Positions 51,354-60,141 are shown, numbered from the stretch's first letter. The stretch is 64,000 bases of DNA from Marinobacter sp. LQ44 (GCF_001447155.2 NZ_CP014754.1:1984001-2048000); one strand, 5' to 3'. Notes: generated from the sequence alone by a model not told the origin. Numbers and translations are program-made.

Positions 51354-52703
51354 GTGAAACACCTTTTTCTCATCCGCCATGCCAAGTCCAGCTGGGATAG
51401 CGACAACCTCAGCGACAAGGACCGCCCGCTCAATCCCAGAGGCGAGGAACAACTGGCGCCACTGGGGCGGGCACTGCGGCGTTATGGGGCCATGACTGGA
51501 GAAATTCACGTAAGTCCTGCCCTGCGCGCCCAGCAAACACTGAAGGGCATCTTTCCCGACTCACCTTCTGACGTGCAGGTTTACACTGACCCGGAACTCT
51601 ACACTTTTGACTACCGCCGTCTATTACAGTGGCTGCAGACCTGCGGCGATCAGGTGCAGACACTGGCCATTGTCGGGCATAACCCGGCGCTTCTGGAACT
51701 GGCAGCCAGCCTGGTGCCACAGGCGCCATTCGAACTTCCCACGGCCAGTTTTATTCACATCCGGCTACCGATCAAACACTGGCGCAAGCTCGGCAAACGG
51801 GAGGGGCGGCTTGAAACCTTCCTGACCCCGGTGGATTTCAGTTTCGAGGCGTTCAATCGCAAGAATCAGAAACGGCACAAGAACGCCGGCAAAGCGACGG
51901 TCAAAGACACTCCGTCAGTGCTTTTGGGGCAGGCCGAGAGTCTTGCCCAGTTACACCGGGGGGTGATGCTCGGCCTGGACGATGAGTTTCTCCACCAGTA
52001 TCGCATTGCCCTTCGTCGCAGCCGCGCCGTGGCCGAATCCCTGGCCGAGGTAACCGGAAACAAATCACTGAAGAGCCACATTTCCCATCTGAAACGACAC
52101 GCCCAGGCCACCAGCAACCTGCGGGACCTGCACGTATTCAGCCAGGATCTGCCGCAGCTATGCAGTGACCAGCCAGAACTCCTGAAGGCACTGGAGCAAT
52201 GGGTCTGCGCGCGGGTGGACAAGGAACAGAAAAAACTGGCGAAACGGCTTGCAAGCAAACGTTACCGGCAGAGCCTGCACAGCTGGGAAGACGAGCTTCA
52301 GTCACGGCAATTCCGCAAACTGATCGACAAACTCAGTACCAGGGACATTCAAAAAAGCGTTGACCACCGGCTACGAATGTTCAACCGGAAAACCGCAGAA
52401 CTGCTGCACGACTCGCCAGATGAGGACATCCACAATCTGCGCAAACTCCTGAAGCGCATCCGCTACCTGATGGAACTGGACATCGACAGCTGGAAATCCG
52501 CCCTTAAGACCCTGCGACAGCGCCAGGATCTCTATGGCCGGTTCCAGGATCTGCATGTCCAGATTGAGCTGGTCAAACGGTTTGCTTCAAACTACCCGGA
52601 GGATCCAAACGGCGCACTTCAGGCACTGCTGGACCACCTGATCATCAAAAAGGACGACACCCGCAGACTGATTCTGTCCATCGGCGGGCTGAAAGCTGGC
52701 TGA
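51354..52703 (+). CDS. SixA-type histidine phosphatase fused to a CHAD domain
   Basis: 449 residues starting with GTG at 51354, after GGGAGAG; the longer frame from 51135 lacks a ribosome site. The first 155 residues are a histidine phosphatase: LFLIRHAKSSWDSDNLSDKDRPLNPRGEEQL (catalytic RHA), SPALRAQQTL, and TLAIVGHNPALLELA with the second His. From about residue 195 a CHAD domain follows, with HQYRIALRRSRAVAESL, HLKRHAQATSNLRDLHVF and NLRKLLKRIRYLMEL; its conserved His and Arg/Lys residues bind polyphosphate in known members. The fusion joins phosphohistidine or phosphate ester removal to polyphosphate binding. Its substrate is unknown. Confidence 0.88.
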   Translation: MKHLFLIRHAKSSWDSDNLSDKDRPLNPRGEEQLAPLGRALRRYGAMTGEIHVSPALRAQQTLKGIFPDSPSDVQVYTDPELYTFDYRRLLQWLQTCGDQVQTLAIVGHNPALLELAASLVPQAPFELPTASFIHIRLPIKHWRKLGKREGRLETFLTPVDFSFEAFNRKNQKRHKNAGKATVKDTPSVLLGQAESLAQLHRGVMLGLDDEFLHQYRIALRRSRAVAESLAEVTGNKSLKSHISHLKRHAQATSNLRDLHVFSQDLPQLCSDQPELLKALEQWVCARVDKEQKKLAKRLASKRYRQSLHSWEDELQSRQFRKLIDKLSTRDIQKSVDHRLRMFNRKTAELLHDSPDEDIHNLRKLLKRIRYLMELDIDSWKSALKTLRQRQDLYGRFQDLHVQIELVKRFASNYPEDPNGALQALLDHLIIKKDDTRRLILSIGGLKAG

Positions 52704-52719
52704 TGCCAGAACATCAGAT

Positions 52720-53493
52720 TCAGATTCTGACCATACGAGCTTCCAGGAGCAGGTTGGGGCCCAGCTTCGCCACTCTCACCTGGCCCGGATTCAAGCCAAG
52801 GTCTTCCAGGGTTTCCTGGATATCGTCCATGGCCTCTTCCGAGGGTGCCGCCAGCAGCAACTCACGCACTGACTCCAGAATCATCTTCACCGGCACGGTC
52901 ATGAAATACACCGAGATCACCAGCATCATCACAGGGTCTGCGTATACTGCCAGCTCTGACCACTGACTTTTCTCCAGCATCCAGGCGGCGGCAAAACCGA
53001 TCATCACAGCAGCACTCAGGGCACTGTCCATCAGCCACTGCCTCTGCTCGGCCCTGACCAGGCCAGAGTCGTTCTGGAAGCTGGACCAGCGCAGATACAC
53101 CCACACGGCCAGGCAACCCACCACGTTCACCGCACCAAACACCATGGCCATGTCGGCGGCCACCGCACGGCCACCCTGCAGCAGCGAAACCACCGCCGAG
53201 GCCAGCGAAAGCACACACACCAGGGCAATAACCAGGCCTTTCACCGCAATCACCAGCGGCTCCACCGCACCCAAACCAAACGGATAATCTTCTGTTGCCG
53301 GCCGACGCACCAGGCGAGCGGCATAGAGAGAAAGCAGGGACAGCGCCAGACTGATCAGTGAATAGGCGCCATCGAAAAGAATGACCAGGGAATCAACCCA
53401 AAGCCCCCAGCCGATACCGACGACAGCAAACAAGCCCGCACCGGCCGCAGATAATGTCAGCGCCATATTTTCCCGCGCCAGAGAAGTAAACAT
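52720..53493 (-). CDS. Cation diffusion facilitator-like protein with altered metal site
   Basis: 257 residues from ATG 53493, which has AGGAGG six to seven bases upstream; 53520 is an alternative. Six membrane helices and a C-terminal cytoplasmic domain follow the CDF plan. The transport site normally reads [HD]xxxD in helix 2 and HxxxD in helix 5; here helix 2 is FDGAYS (DxxxS) and helix 5 is QWLMDS (QxxxD), so two of four ligands are missing. It may carry a different cation or have lost transport. It is convergent with the SixA-CHAD gene and divergent from a LysR gene. Confidence 0.8.
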   Translation of the reverse strand: MFTSLARENMALTLSAAGAGLFAVVGIGWGLWVDSLVILFDGAYSLISLALSLLSLYAARLVRRPATEDYPFGLGAVEPLVIAVKGLVIALVCVLSLASAVVSLLQGGRAVAADMAMVFGAVNVVGCLAVWVYLRWSSFQNDSGLVRAEQRQWLMDSALSAAVMIGFAAAWMLEKSQWSELAVYADPVMMLVISVYFMTVPVKMILESVRELLLAAPSEEAMDDIQETLEDLGLNPGQVRVAKLGPNLLLEARMVRI

Positions 53494-53586
53494 TTTGACC
53501 TCCTGAGAATTGCCGGCCATATTATCGGCATCATCACGAAGGCGTGAGTCGCTGAGCGACGGAAAATCCGGCGCAATGAGATAAGC

Positions 53587-54468
53587 ATGAAAACTTCCCA
53601 GATTAAAACCTTTCTATCCGTGGTCCGGAACGGCAGCGTTGCCGCGGCCGCCCGCGAGCTGAACCGCAGCCGGACGACGGTCAGCACCGTGCTGGCCTCG
53701 CTGGAGGACGAGCTGGGGGTTGAGTTGTTTGAACGCAGCGGCAACCAGCTGCATTTGACCTCTATCGGCCAGTCCATTCTCACCGACTGTCGGCGCTTTG
53801 ATCAGGTCGCCGGCCAGATACAGGCCCGCTGCCAGCACCACCTGAGCGGCGCCGAATCGGTCTTGCGCATCGCCCGGGACGATGCCATTCCCGAGGACGT
53901 GTGGCGAGACATCCTGCGCCGCCTGAAACAGCGGTTTCCGCAAACCAGCCTGTCGATTTATCTTGCCCCTCCGCGAGAGCTGCCCTCTCTGGTCCGCAAC
54001 CAGTCGGTGGATGTCGCCTACGGCCTGATGCCGGAATTGATGAATGAGGGCTACCAATGGTTCCGCGAGCTGGCGGACGTGCGCATGCTGACCGTCGCTG
54101 CGCCCGAGCATCCACTTAGCCAACTGAAACGGGTAACCCAGGACGATCTGATCAGCCACACCGAAATCACCATCGCCTACATGCAGGATTCAGTGCTGGT
54201 GGCAGACTCGCCGGAAACCGCCAACTACCTGGCGTTTACCCAGTACGAGCTGATCCGGGATGCGGTGATGGACGGCGCCGGCTGGGCGGACCTGCCGTTA
54301 CCGTTAATTGCTGAGGCACTGCGGAGAGAACAACTGAAAACCATCCACCACCGCAGCGCGCGCTGGTGGAAGGTCTTCAGCGCCCTGGAATCAGAACAAG
54401 CCCAGGGCGGCGCCGTGGTAGGCTGGCTGGCCGACGAACTGGAAGCCTATCTGGAGACGATGGCCTGA
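53587..54468 (+). CDS. LysR family transcriptional regulator
   Basis: 293 residues. Residues 1-60 are the LysR winged helix: MKTSQIKTFLSVVRNGSVAAAARELNRSRTTVSTVLASLEDELGVELFERSGNQLHLT, given here by its known shape. The rest is an effector-binding domain (VLRIARDDAIPEDVWRDILRRLKQRFPQTSLSIYLAPPRELPSLV and so on, about 90-290). It is divergent from the CDF-like gene, which may be its target through the 93-base shared region. Its 3' end overlaps the convergent DUF3565 gene by 22 bases. Ligand unknown; the ribosome site is weak. Confidence 0.88.
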   Translation: MKTSQIKTFLSVVRNGSVAAAARELNRSRTTVSTVLASLEDELGVELFERSGNQLHLTSIGQSILTDCRRFDQVAGQIQARCQHHLSGAESVLRIARDDAIPEDVWRDILRRLKQRFPQTSLSIYLAPPRELPSLVRNQSVDVAYGLMPELMNEGYQWFRELADVRMLTVAAPEHPLSQLKRVTQDDLISHTEITIAYMQDSVLVADSPETANYLAFTQYELIRDAVMDGAGWADLPLPLIAEALRREQLKTIHHRSARWWKVFSALESEQAQGGAVVGWLADELEAYLETMA

Positions 54469-54680
54469 GGGCCTGGCTGCTCATCGGCCGGAGCACCCTC
54501 GTCGCACTTCTTGCAGTCCAGCTCAACTCCCAGCATGGCCTGCCGCCCTTCCGGGGTAACAACCCATGGGCGGTTCACCCAGGGCGGATCATGGCGCACA
54601 TGCTGGTTATGCCCGCAGGCCAGCTGCGCCACCCAATGGTTTTCGTCGTCTTGGTGATAGCCGGTGATGCGCTGTTTCAC
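54447..54680 (-). CDS. DUF3565 small Cys/His protein
   Basis: 77 residues. It fits DUF3565, a short gammaproteobacterial family with a probable zinc site: ITGYHQDDENHWVAQLACGHNQHVRHDPPW and a C-terminal LDCKKCDEG. The Cys-His-His and Cys-x-x-Cys groups are the likely ligands. No function is established. Its ATG overlaps the stop of rarD (ATGA, 54677-54680), so the two are translationally coupled. Its 3' end runs into the convergent LysR gene. Confidence 0.8.
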   Translation of the reverse strand: MKQRITGYHQDDENHWVAQLACGHNQHVRHDPPWVNRPWVVTPEGRQAMLGVELDCKKCDEGAPADEQPGPQAIVSR

Positions 54681-55573
54681 GATCTCCCCCTTTGATCCCA
54701 GGCCGACCAGGAATAGATCCCCAGCGCCACCCAGATCATGCCAAAGCTCACCAGTTTTGCGGTGCTCAGGGGCTCGTGAAACAAAAACAGCGCAATCAGG
54801 AACTGGATGGTGGGGTTGATGTACATCAGAAAGCCCACGGTGGAGAGTTTCAGCCTTCGCGCCGCGCCAGCGAAGGCCAGCAGGGGAATGGCAGTAACCG
54901 CACCGCTGGAGAGCAGCAGCAAGGTACTGTAACTGGTGCCGCCAAAGTGAGACAAACCCGCCAATGACAGCCAGGCCAGCGTCACCAGCCCCAGCGGCAG
55001 CAACAGCAGAGTTTCCACAAACAGGCCAGACAGCCCATCCAGCTCGACCTTCTTTCGCATCAACCCGTAGGTGCCAAAGCTGAACGCCAGCACCAGGGTA
55101 ATCCAGGGCAGCTCACCCAGCAGAACAAACTGGTACAGAATCGCCACTGCCGCAAGGGTCACCGCAACCACTTGCAAGCGTGAAATCCGCTCCCCCAGAA
55201 TCAGCAGCCCCATGGCCACATTCACCAGCGGGGTAAGGAAGTACCCCAGGCTGGCCTGCAGCACGTGCCGGGTTTCCACGGCATAAATGTAGACGCCCCA
55301 GTTAAGGGCAATAAACACCGCGCAACCGAGCACAAACCCGAGCCGTTTCGGCTGTTTCAATGCTGCCGTAACCGCAGACCAACGTTTTAGCAGGGAAATA
55401 ACAATCGCAAGAAACAGGCACGACCAGATCACCCGGTGAATCAACACTTCCCAGGCGGGAATACCCTTGAACAACGCGAAGTACAGGGGAAAGCTGCCCC
55501 ACATCGTGTATGCAGCAAGGCCGAACACAACACCTTTGGTGTTTTCCCGGTTAACCGGAGATGTCGATTGCAT
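54677..55573 (-). CDS. rarD: RarD/EamA family drug-metabolite exporter
   Basis: 298 residues from ATG 55573 (GAGG five bases upstream); the frame start at 55597 is less likely. Ten membrane helices form two EamA repeats. NTKGVVFGLAAYTMWGSFPLYFALFKGIPAWEVLIHRVIWS is the RarD start signature, and SLGYFLTPLVNVAMGLLILGERISRLQVVAV the end of the first repeat. Proteins of this group export amino acids, drugs or other metabolites; RarD itself is named from a chloramphenicol-sensitivity locus. The true substrate is unknown. It is followed by the overlapping DUF3565 gene. Confidence 0.9.
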   Translation of the reverse strand: MQSTSPVNRENTKGVVFGLAAYTMWGSFPLYFALFKGIPAWEVLIHRVIWSCLFLAIVISLLKRWSAVTAALKQPKRLGFVLGCAVFIALNWGVYIYAVETRHVLQASLGYFLTPLVNVAMGLLILGERISRLQVVAVTLAAVAILYQFVLLGELPWITLVLAFSFGTYGLMRKKVELDGLSGLFVETLLLLPLGLVTLAWLSLAGLSHFGGTSYSTLLLLSSGAVTAIPLLAFAGAARRLKLSTVGFLMYINPTIQFLIALFLFHEPLSTAKLVSFGMIWVALGIYSWSAWDQRGRS

Positions 55574-55676
55574 AGGTTCCTCATCACTGATCGACACAAT
55601 CTATCACAGCATGGGTGACGGGAACCCGTGAATTGTCTTAACCTGACACCATTGTCTGATTTGCCGAGGAGTGAAC

Positions 55677-56057
55677 ATGAAAACTGCACACGATTTGGTT
55701 GCCGCTGCAAAGCAAGAAATCCAGGAAGTGCCACTGGCCGATGCCGACACAGCGATTCAAAAAGCCGATCTACTTCTGGATGTCCGTGATGGCGAGGAGT
55801 ACCGGGCCGGCCACCTACCCGGTGCGGTCAATGTTTCCCGGGGTTTGCTGGAGTTCAAGTTCAGCAACGATCCTGCCTTCGACGACCGGCAGATGAAGAT
55901 TGTGCTCTACTGCAAGAACTCCGGCCGCGCGGCGCTCAGCGCCAGGTCCCTGAAGGAAATGGGCTACCTTAACGTGCTGTCTATCGAAGGCGGCTTTGAT
56001 GCCTGGGCAGAAGCAGGCAAACCCGTGGTGAAACCGGAACTGCCCGACTTCGAGTGA
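55677..56057 (+). CDS. Cytoplasmic rhodanese domain protein
   Basis: 126 residues from ATG 55677, seven bases after GAGGAG; GTG 55671 lies too near the ribosome site. A single rhodanese domain: DLLLDVRDGEEYRAGHLPGAVNVSRGLLEFKFSND, then the active loop LYCKNSGRAALSARSL with catalytic Cys near residue 86, and SIEGGFDAWAEAGKPVV. No signal peptide. It should carry or transfer sulfane sulfur in the cytoplasm. Its TGA abuts the reversed stop of the YchJ-like gene (TGATCA). Confidence 0.9.
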   Translation: MKTAHDLVAAAKQEIQEVPLADADTAIQKADLLLDVRDGEEYRAGHLPGAVNVSRGLLEFKFSNDPAFDDRQMKIVLYCKNSGRAALSARSLKEMGYLNVLSIEGGFDAWAEAGKPVVKPELPDFE

Positions 56058-56522
56058 TCACCGCTTCAGGCAACAGGCTTTATACTTTCTCCCGCTGCCG
56101 CACGGGCAAGGTTCGTTGCGGCCGGGCTTGAGGGCACCCTCGCCCGTTTCGCCAGCCACGTAGAACCAGCGGCCATCCACCCGTGCAAAGTCAGAAACTT
56201 CCTCCAGATAGCCCCAACCGGTTCCAGCCCGGTAGACCGCAAGGAAATGAACGCGCCCACGGGAGCCCTGCTCACTGGCATCCAGAATCCGTAACGATGC
56301 CCAGTCCGGAGAGTGTTCCAGCTCAAGCTCCCCGGGCCGGGTGTCCGGATGCCAGGTGGCCAGCAGGTAGTCCGGATTGCGCAGCACGAACGCAGCATAG
56401 CGAGAGCGCATCAGCGCCTCGGGGGTGGGCGCCAGCTGCCCGGAATGCCAGGGTTGGCAGCAGTCACGGTAGGCCTTGCCGCTGCAGCAGGGGCAAAGAC
56501 CTGGCGATGTCGTCGTGGTCAT
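56058..56522 (-). CDS. YchJ family SEC-C motif protein
   Basis: 154 residues from ATG 56522; the frame opens at 56564 but the first SEC-C motif suits the shorter start. Two SEC-C zinc motifs are seen, LCPCCSGKAYRDCCQPWHSG near the N-terminus and EPCPCGSGRKYKACC at the C-terminus. The middle is an NTF2-like domain (SRYAAFVLRNPDYLLATWHPDTRPGELE). This is UPF0225/YchJ; function unknown, possibly with protein-binding zinc fingers as in SecA. It converges on the rhodanese gene with no gap. Confidence 0.9.
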   Translation of the reverse strand: MTTTTSPGLCPCCSGKAYRDCCQPWHSGQLAPTPEALMRSRYAAFVLRNPDYLLATWHPDTRPGELELEHSPDWASLRILDASEQGSRGRVHFLAVYRAGTGWGYLEEVSDFARVDGRWFYVAGETGEGALKPGRNEPCPCGSGRKYKACCLKR

Positions 56523-56591
56523 GGTGGCGGGCTCAGAAGATCCATTTTGCCGGCAGTCTAGCAAGCTGGCCCCAGCCTGTCCCGCCGGCCG

Positions 56592-57266
56592 TCAATCCGC
56601 CCACAGCCTGGCGCGAAACCCGCTGCGCCGCCAAAGCAACGCCAGCCAGAGCGCGTGCAGGTTGATCAGCAGCGCCAGCACCCACTCAAAGGCATCGTCT
56701 TTCTGGCTGTACCAGTCCGGCACCACTGCGGTCAGAATCACCGAGAGAATGCCCACCGCCAGCGTCAGCTGGCAAAGGCGCAACAAGCGCAGGCCAGAGG
56801 TATACCACCTGGGATGATTCATCAGGCAGGCACTGATCAGCAACTGGCACAGATAGGTGAATGAGAAGTACAGAACAACGCCAATACGGCGAGTCAGGTT
56901 AAAGCCGTCCCCCGCATGGCCCAGCGCCAGGGTATAAAAGGCAAGGGCAGCACAGGCAACCAACCCGAGCCATGGAATCCAGGCAACGCGCCGAGCCTGA
57001 ACACCAAGCTGGCGCAACCAGAGACCGTTCAGCCACCAGAACAGAATCCCCAGCAGCGCTGCCGGCAGCATGGTCCCCTTAAAAATGAAATAAGCGGTAC
57101 CGTGGCGCCCTGTGCGGCTGATACTGGTGCAGCTGTCCCAATACGGCACACACCACGACACATACCCTTCTATTACCGACACGGCAAAGGTCAGGTGGAT
57201 CGTCAGCAAGGGAATCAGTGCCGCTGCAAACGCCAACCACCATAGTGGCAAAGATCGATGCCCCAT
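56592..57266 (-). CDS. Six-helix membrane protein of unknown function
   Basis: 224 residues from ATG 57266, which follows AGGAGCAACGGT; the open frame runs to 57413 without a ribosome site. Six hydrophobic helices are clear. After the first lies an extracellular loop, SVIEGYVSWCVPYWDSCTSISRTGRHGTAYFIFKGTM, with two Cys that may form a disulfide. This loop and the six helices loosely resemble Frag1/DRAM/Sfk1-type proteins, but I do not claim membership. It is divergent from the PAS-GGDEF gene. Function unknown. Confidence 0.65.
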   Translation of the reverse strand: MGHRSLPLWWLAFAAALIPLLTIHLTFAVSVIEGYVSWCVPYWDSCTSISRTGRHGTAYFIFKGTMLPAALLGILFWWLNGLWLRQLGVQARRVAWIPWLGLVACAALAFYTLALGHAGDGFNLTRRIGVVLYFSFTYLCQLLISACLMNHPRWYTSGLRLLRLCQLTLAVGILSVILTAVVPDWYSQKDDAFEWVLALLINLHALWLALLWRRSGFRARLWAD

Positions 57267-57431
57267 ACCGTTGCTCCTGAAACGTTTTTTCTCTGACGAA
57301 CACCATCCGAAGTCGGATGGCAAACGTAGGCACAAACCCAAGAATAAGACAGATTCCAGGTGCAGGCGACGGCCAAAAACGCCATACTCGGCAACACATT
57401 GGCGAAAAATCAAGCGAAGACAAAAGTACCA

Positions 57432-58391
57432 ATGAGATCCGGGATACCAACCATCAACCTACCCGCCCAGCCGGAAAAACCGGTTCCGGACACCAGTACC
57501 TCCGCCGAGGGCCTGCAGGCCGTGCTCGACAATCTCGATGCCCTGGTTTATGTGTCTGACTTCGAGACCCACGAATTACTTTACATGAACGCCTACGGCC
57601 GCCGCATCTGGGGCAGCATAGACGGCCGCAAATGCTGGCAGGCGCTGCAAGACAGCGACGGCCCTTGCTCTTTCTGCACGAATGACCTACTTGTCGCCGA
57701 TGACGGCACCGCCAACGCACCTCATGTCTGGGAGTTCCAGAATCAGCTCGACCAACGCTGGTACCAATGCCGGGACCAGGCTATTCAGTGGACAGATGGT
57801 CGGCTGGCGAGGCTGGAGATTGCAACTGACATAACTGAACGAAAGAACATGGAGCTGGCGTTACACGAAGCCCACGAGCGGGCTCGGGCCGCCGCGTTCG
57901 AGGATGAACTGACCAGGCTCAGGAATCGCCGGGCGTTCTTTGAGTTTGGCAATCAACTACTCAGCCGCGCCCTGCGACAACAGTCCCCGATGGCACTGAT
58001 CATGATGGACCTCGACCATTTCAAGCAAGTCAACGACACCCACGGTCACGAGGCGGGCGATGAGGTGCTTCGCAAGGTATCTTCAACGCTTGGTGAGAAC
58101 ATCCGCGACTATGACATCCTTGCCAGGATGGGCGGCGAAGAATTCGCACTCCTGCTCCCGGAAACCACGGAGCAGGAAGCTCTGGATACCGCTCACCGAC
58201 TTCTGAGTGCGCTGACCAGCCTCACAGTGGATTATCGGAACCATGCAATCCAGATCAGCGCGAGTTTTGGGATTACCCGTCTGGGGCGGCAAGACCAGCG
58301 CCTGGAAGACCTGCTACACAGAGCAGACCGGGCACTCTATCGCTCGAAAGAGCTTGGACGTTGTCAGGTCAACCTCGATGCACCGTTATAA
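57432..58391 (+). CDS. PAS-GGDEF diguanylate cyclase
   Basis: 319 residues from ATG 57432; a GTG at 57360 in the same frame is possible and neither has a good ribosome site. A PAS domain comes first (AVLDNLDALVYVSDFETHELLYMNAYGRRIWG, then WQALQDSDGPCSFCTN, with a PAC-like end ATDITERKNMELAL). The GGDEF domain follows: DELTRLRNRRAFFEF, MDLDHFKQVNDTHGHEAGDEVL and active site RMGGEEF. The inhibitory RxxD site is seen as RDYD five residues before it. It makes cyclic di-GMP in the cytoplasm. It ends in a 6-base overlap with the convergent family-3 binding protein gene. Confidence 0.9.
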   Translation: MRSGIPTINLPAQPEKPVPDTSTSAEGLQAVLDNLDALVYVSDFETHELLYMNAYGRRIWGSIDGRKCWQALQDSDGPCSFCTNDLLVADDGTANAPHVWEFQNQLDQRWYQCRDQAIQWTDGRLARLEIATDITERKNMELALHEAHERARAAAFEDELTRLRNRRAFFEFGNQLLSRALRQQSPMALIMMDLDHFKQVNDTHGHEAGDEVLRKVSSTLGENIRDYDILARMGGEEFALLLPETTEQEALDTAHRLLSALTSLTVDYRNHAIQISASFGITRLGRQDQRLEDLLHRADRALYRSKELGRCQVNLDAPL

Positions 58392-59192
58392 ATCCTGATT
58401 GCCAACGTACCGGGCCGTATATTCCTCGATAAGCGCGGGCAATCTTCTGTTCACCGTCAGGTGCGAAAGCCGTTCCATAAAGGCTTCCCTGAAGGATTCT
58501 GAATTGCACGGTGAGCCTTTCGGAAACGCAAAGAACAGCCCCTCCCTCGAAATCGGTGGGTCCAGTGCAATAAAATCGCCGGCAAGCCCGAGCCTCTGGA
58601 GTTTCACCTGCCCCTGAAGTTGTTCGTACAACACATAGTCAACTCGGCCCGCCCTGGCCATCAGGAATGACTGTTCAATCGTGCGCACCCCTTCGATCAT
58701 CAGGTTTGCTTTTGCGTACTGATCGAAACGCTGACCAAAACTGTTGTTGATCAGGGTGCTGCCCCGCTTCATCAGCAAGTCCGGCCAATGGCGATACTCA
58801 AAAGGCCGGTCCTTTGGCACCCAGACGTTGGTGGGCAAGTGAGTCATCGGCGGCAACACATAATCCATATAACCAATGCGCTCCGATGTCATGAAAGCGC
58901 CGGCCACGAGATCAAGATCACCCAGCTTTGCAAGATGCTGCACCCTGGCCCAGGAACCCTTGTCCCGAACCTCAACTTTAACTCCGAGCGGCTCTGTCAG
59001 CTCCCGCAAAAATGCTGGTATAGCGCCAACCAGCTCCCCGGGCGACCGGTCTGAACGCCAAAGCAGAGGTGGGTACTGAGGGTTACCACTGGCCAAGAGT
59101 GTGGTGCATACGAACCTTTCAGACTCTCCGGCCGCGACCCCGTGATGGCTTACCAACACCATCATCAAGCAGGCAAGCACGAGCCTTGTCAT
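58386..59192 (-). CDS. Periplasmic solute-binding protein family 3
   Basis: 268 residues from ATG 59192 (GGTGGGG upstream; an earlier start at 59222 adds ten residues). A signal peptide runs to about VAAG. The mature chain is a family-3 binding domain: YPPLLWRSDRSPGELVGAIPAFLRELTEPLGVKVEVRDKGSWARVQHLAKLGDLDLVAGAFMTSERIGYMDYVLPPMTHLPTNVWVPKD, in which GDLDLVAG and the following segment are typical. No ABC permease or sensor is fused or adjacent. It may be a stand-alone binding protein for a two-component system. Ligand unknown; convergent with the PAS-GGDEF gene. Confidence 0.8.
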   Translation of the reverse strand: MTRLVLACLMMVLVSHHGVAAGESERFVCTTLLASGNPQYPPLLWRSDRSPGELVGAIPAFLRELTEPLGVKVEVRDKGSWARVQHLAKLGDLDLVAGAFMTSERIGYMDYVLPPMTHLPTNVWVPKDRPFEYRHWPDLLMKRGSTLINNSFGQRFDQYAKANLMIEGVRTIEQSFLMARAGRVDYVLYEQLQGQVKLQRLGLAGDFIALDPPISREGLFFAFPKGSPCNSESFREAFMERLSHLTVNRRLPALIEEYTARYVGNQDL

Positions 59193-59393
59193 GGCCCCAC
59201 CAATCGTCACTTTGATTGACACACAGTCTCCTGATGCGAGAAAGCAGCCGCTGCAAACTGGTTGATAAAATGAACTAAATTGAGTGTATCACCGATCCTG
59301 CCGACCGGCAGGCTGAAAACTTGATATCTCTCAAACCCCGGTCAACTTCCTCAAACCCGTTTCGCCAATTCATGTCAGCCCTTCACAATTCAT

Positions 59394-59410
59394 ATGTTAT
59401 AACATAACAT
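59394..59410 (+). promoter_or_regulatory. Zur box
   Basis: ATGTTAT-AAC-ATAACAT is a perfect 7+7 palindrome that fits the proteobacterial Zur site (ATGTTATANTATAACAT) at all but one spacer base. It lies 48 bases before the DUF1826 start and heads a zinc-uptake gene set. Zinc-replete repression of the whole locus is expected. Confidence 0.85.
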
Positions 59411-59457
59411 TGTCAGCCCGGATTCGGCTTCTCTCGCCAGACCAAGAGGTTCCAGCG

Positions 59458-60096
59458 ATGACACAACACCCTCATAACCTCGAACACTCCTTAAGTGTCC
59501 ACGGGAAAAATGTACAGTGCCTTGCGGAAATACTCCGTGACAACGTTAACCTGGCCGTCTGGCAGAGACCCCGGAACAACCACTGGGCCGCATTCGTAAA
59601 TGAATTCTGTAGCCGCGCGGGGAACCTTGAACGTTTCGTCAGCCTCGAACGTGGGCAAAGTGCGGCCACTGCATTGCCCGGGTGGGCTCTTGATATCGAA
59701 GGTTCCAACCACTGGATTGCCGATGTCGACGAGCTGGCAGAGATGTATCAGTGCCTGTTTGAGCCTGAAGCGATAGGTCTTCGCATACATGTTCTGGCTG
59801 ACACTATGTGCCCCAGATTTCATGTGGATCGGGTACCGGTGCGGCTGCTTTGCACTTACCGCGGGCCAGGAACCGAGTGGCTACCCGAACCCCTTGTTAC
59901 CCGTCCTGCTGGTGAAGGCCCTCTGCCAGAGCAAACTGTTCCTTCTGATCAGATTCAAACGATACCCACAGCCGCCGTCGCCCTTCTGAAGGGCGAGGCG
60001 TGGGAAGGCAATGAGGGCCGGGGATTGGTGCATCGTTCACCGCAGCCGGATGGAAGCCCAAGACTGATTGTTGGCCTCGATTGGCTTTCATCGTGA
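59458..60096 (+). CDS. DUF1826 family protein (zinc-limitation associated)
   Basis: 212 residues from ATG 59458, after GAGG; the frame start at 59410 lies on the Zur box. It matches DUF1826, seen near Zur-controlled genes: LAEILRDNVNLAVWQRP near the start, ALDIEGSNHWIADVDELAEMYQCLFE in the middle, and VRLLCTYRGPGTEWLPEP with Cys and His candidates for metal binding (MCPRFHVDRVPVR). Its role is not known; it may stand in for a zinc protein or help under zinc hunger. It is the first gene after the Zur box, 45 bases ahead of the AztD-like gene. Confidence 0.8.
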   Translation: MTQHPHNLEHSLSVHGKNVQCLAEILRDNVNLAVWQRPRNNHWAAFVNEFCSRAGNLERFVSLERGQSAATALPGWALDIEGSNHWIADVDELAEMYQCLFEPEAIGLRIHVLADTMCPRFHVDRVPVRLLCTYRGPGTEWLPEPLVTRPAGEGPLPEQTVPSDQIQTIPTAAVALLKGEAWEGNEGRGLVHRSPQPDGSPRLIVGLDWLSS

Positions 60097-60141
60097 ACCA
60101 AAAATGAAACGTTATAACATGAACAAAGGAGTGAGAATCCC

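Noticed and set aside
59297..59312. CCTGCC-GACC-GGCAGG hairpin as a terminator
   Set aside because: No T-run on either strand and it lies between divergent genes.
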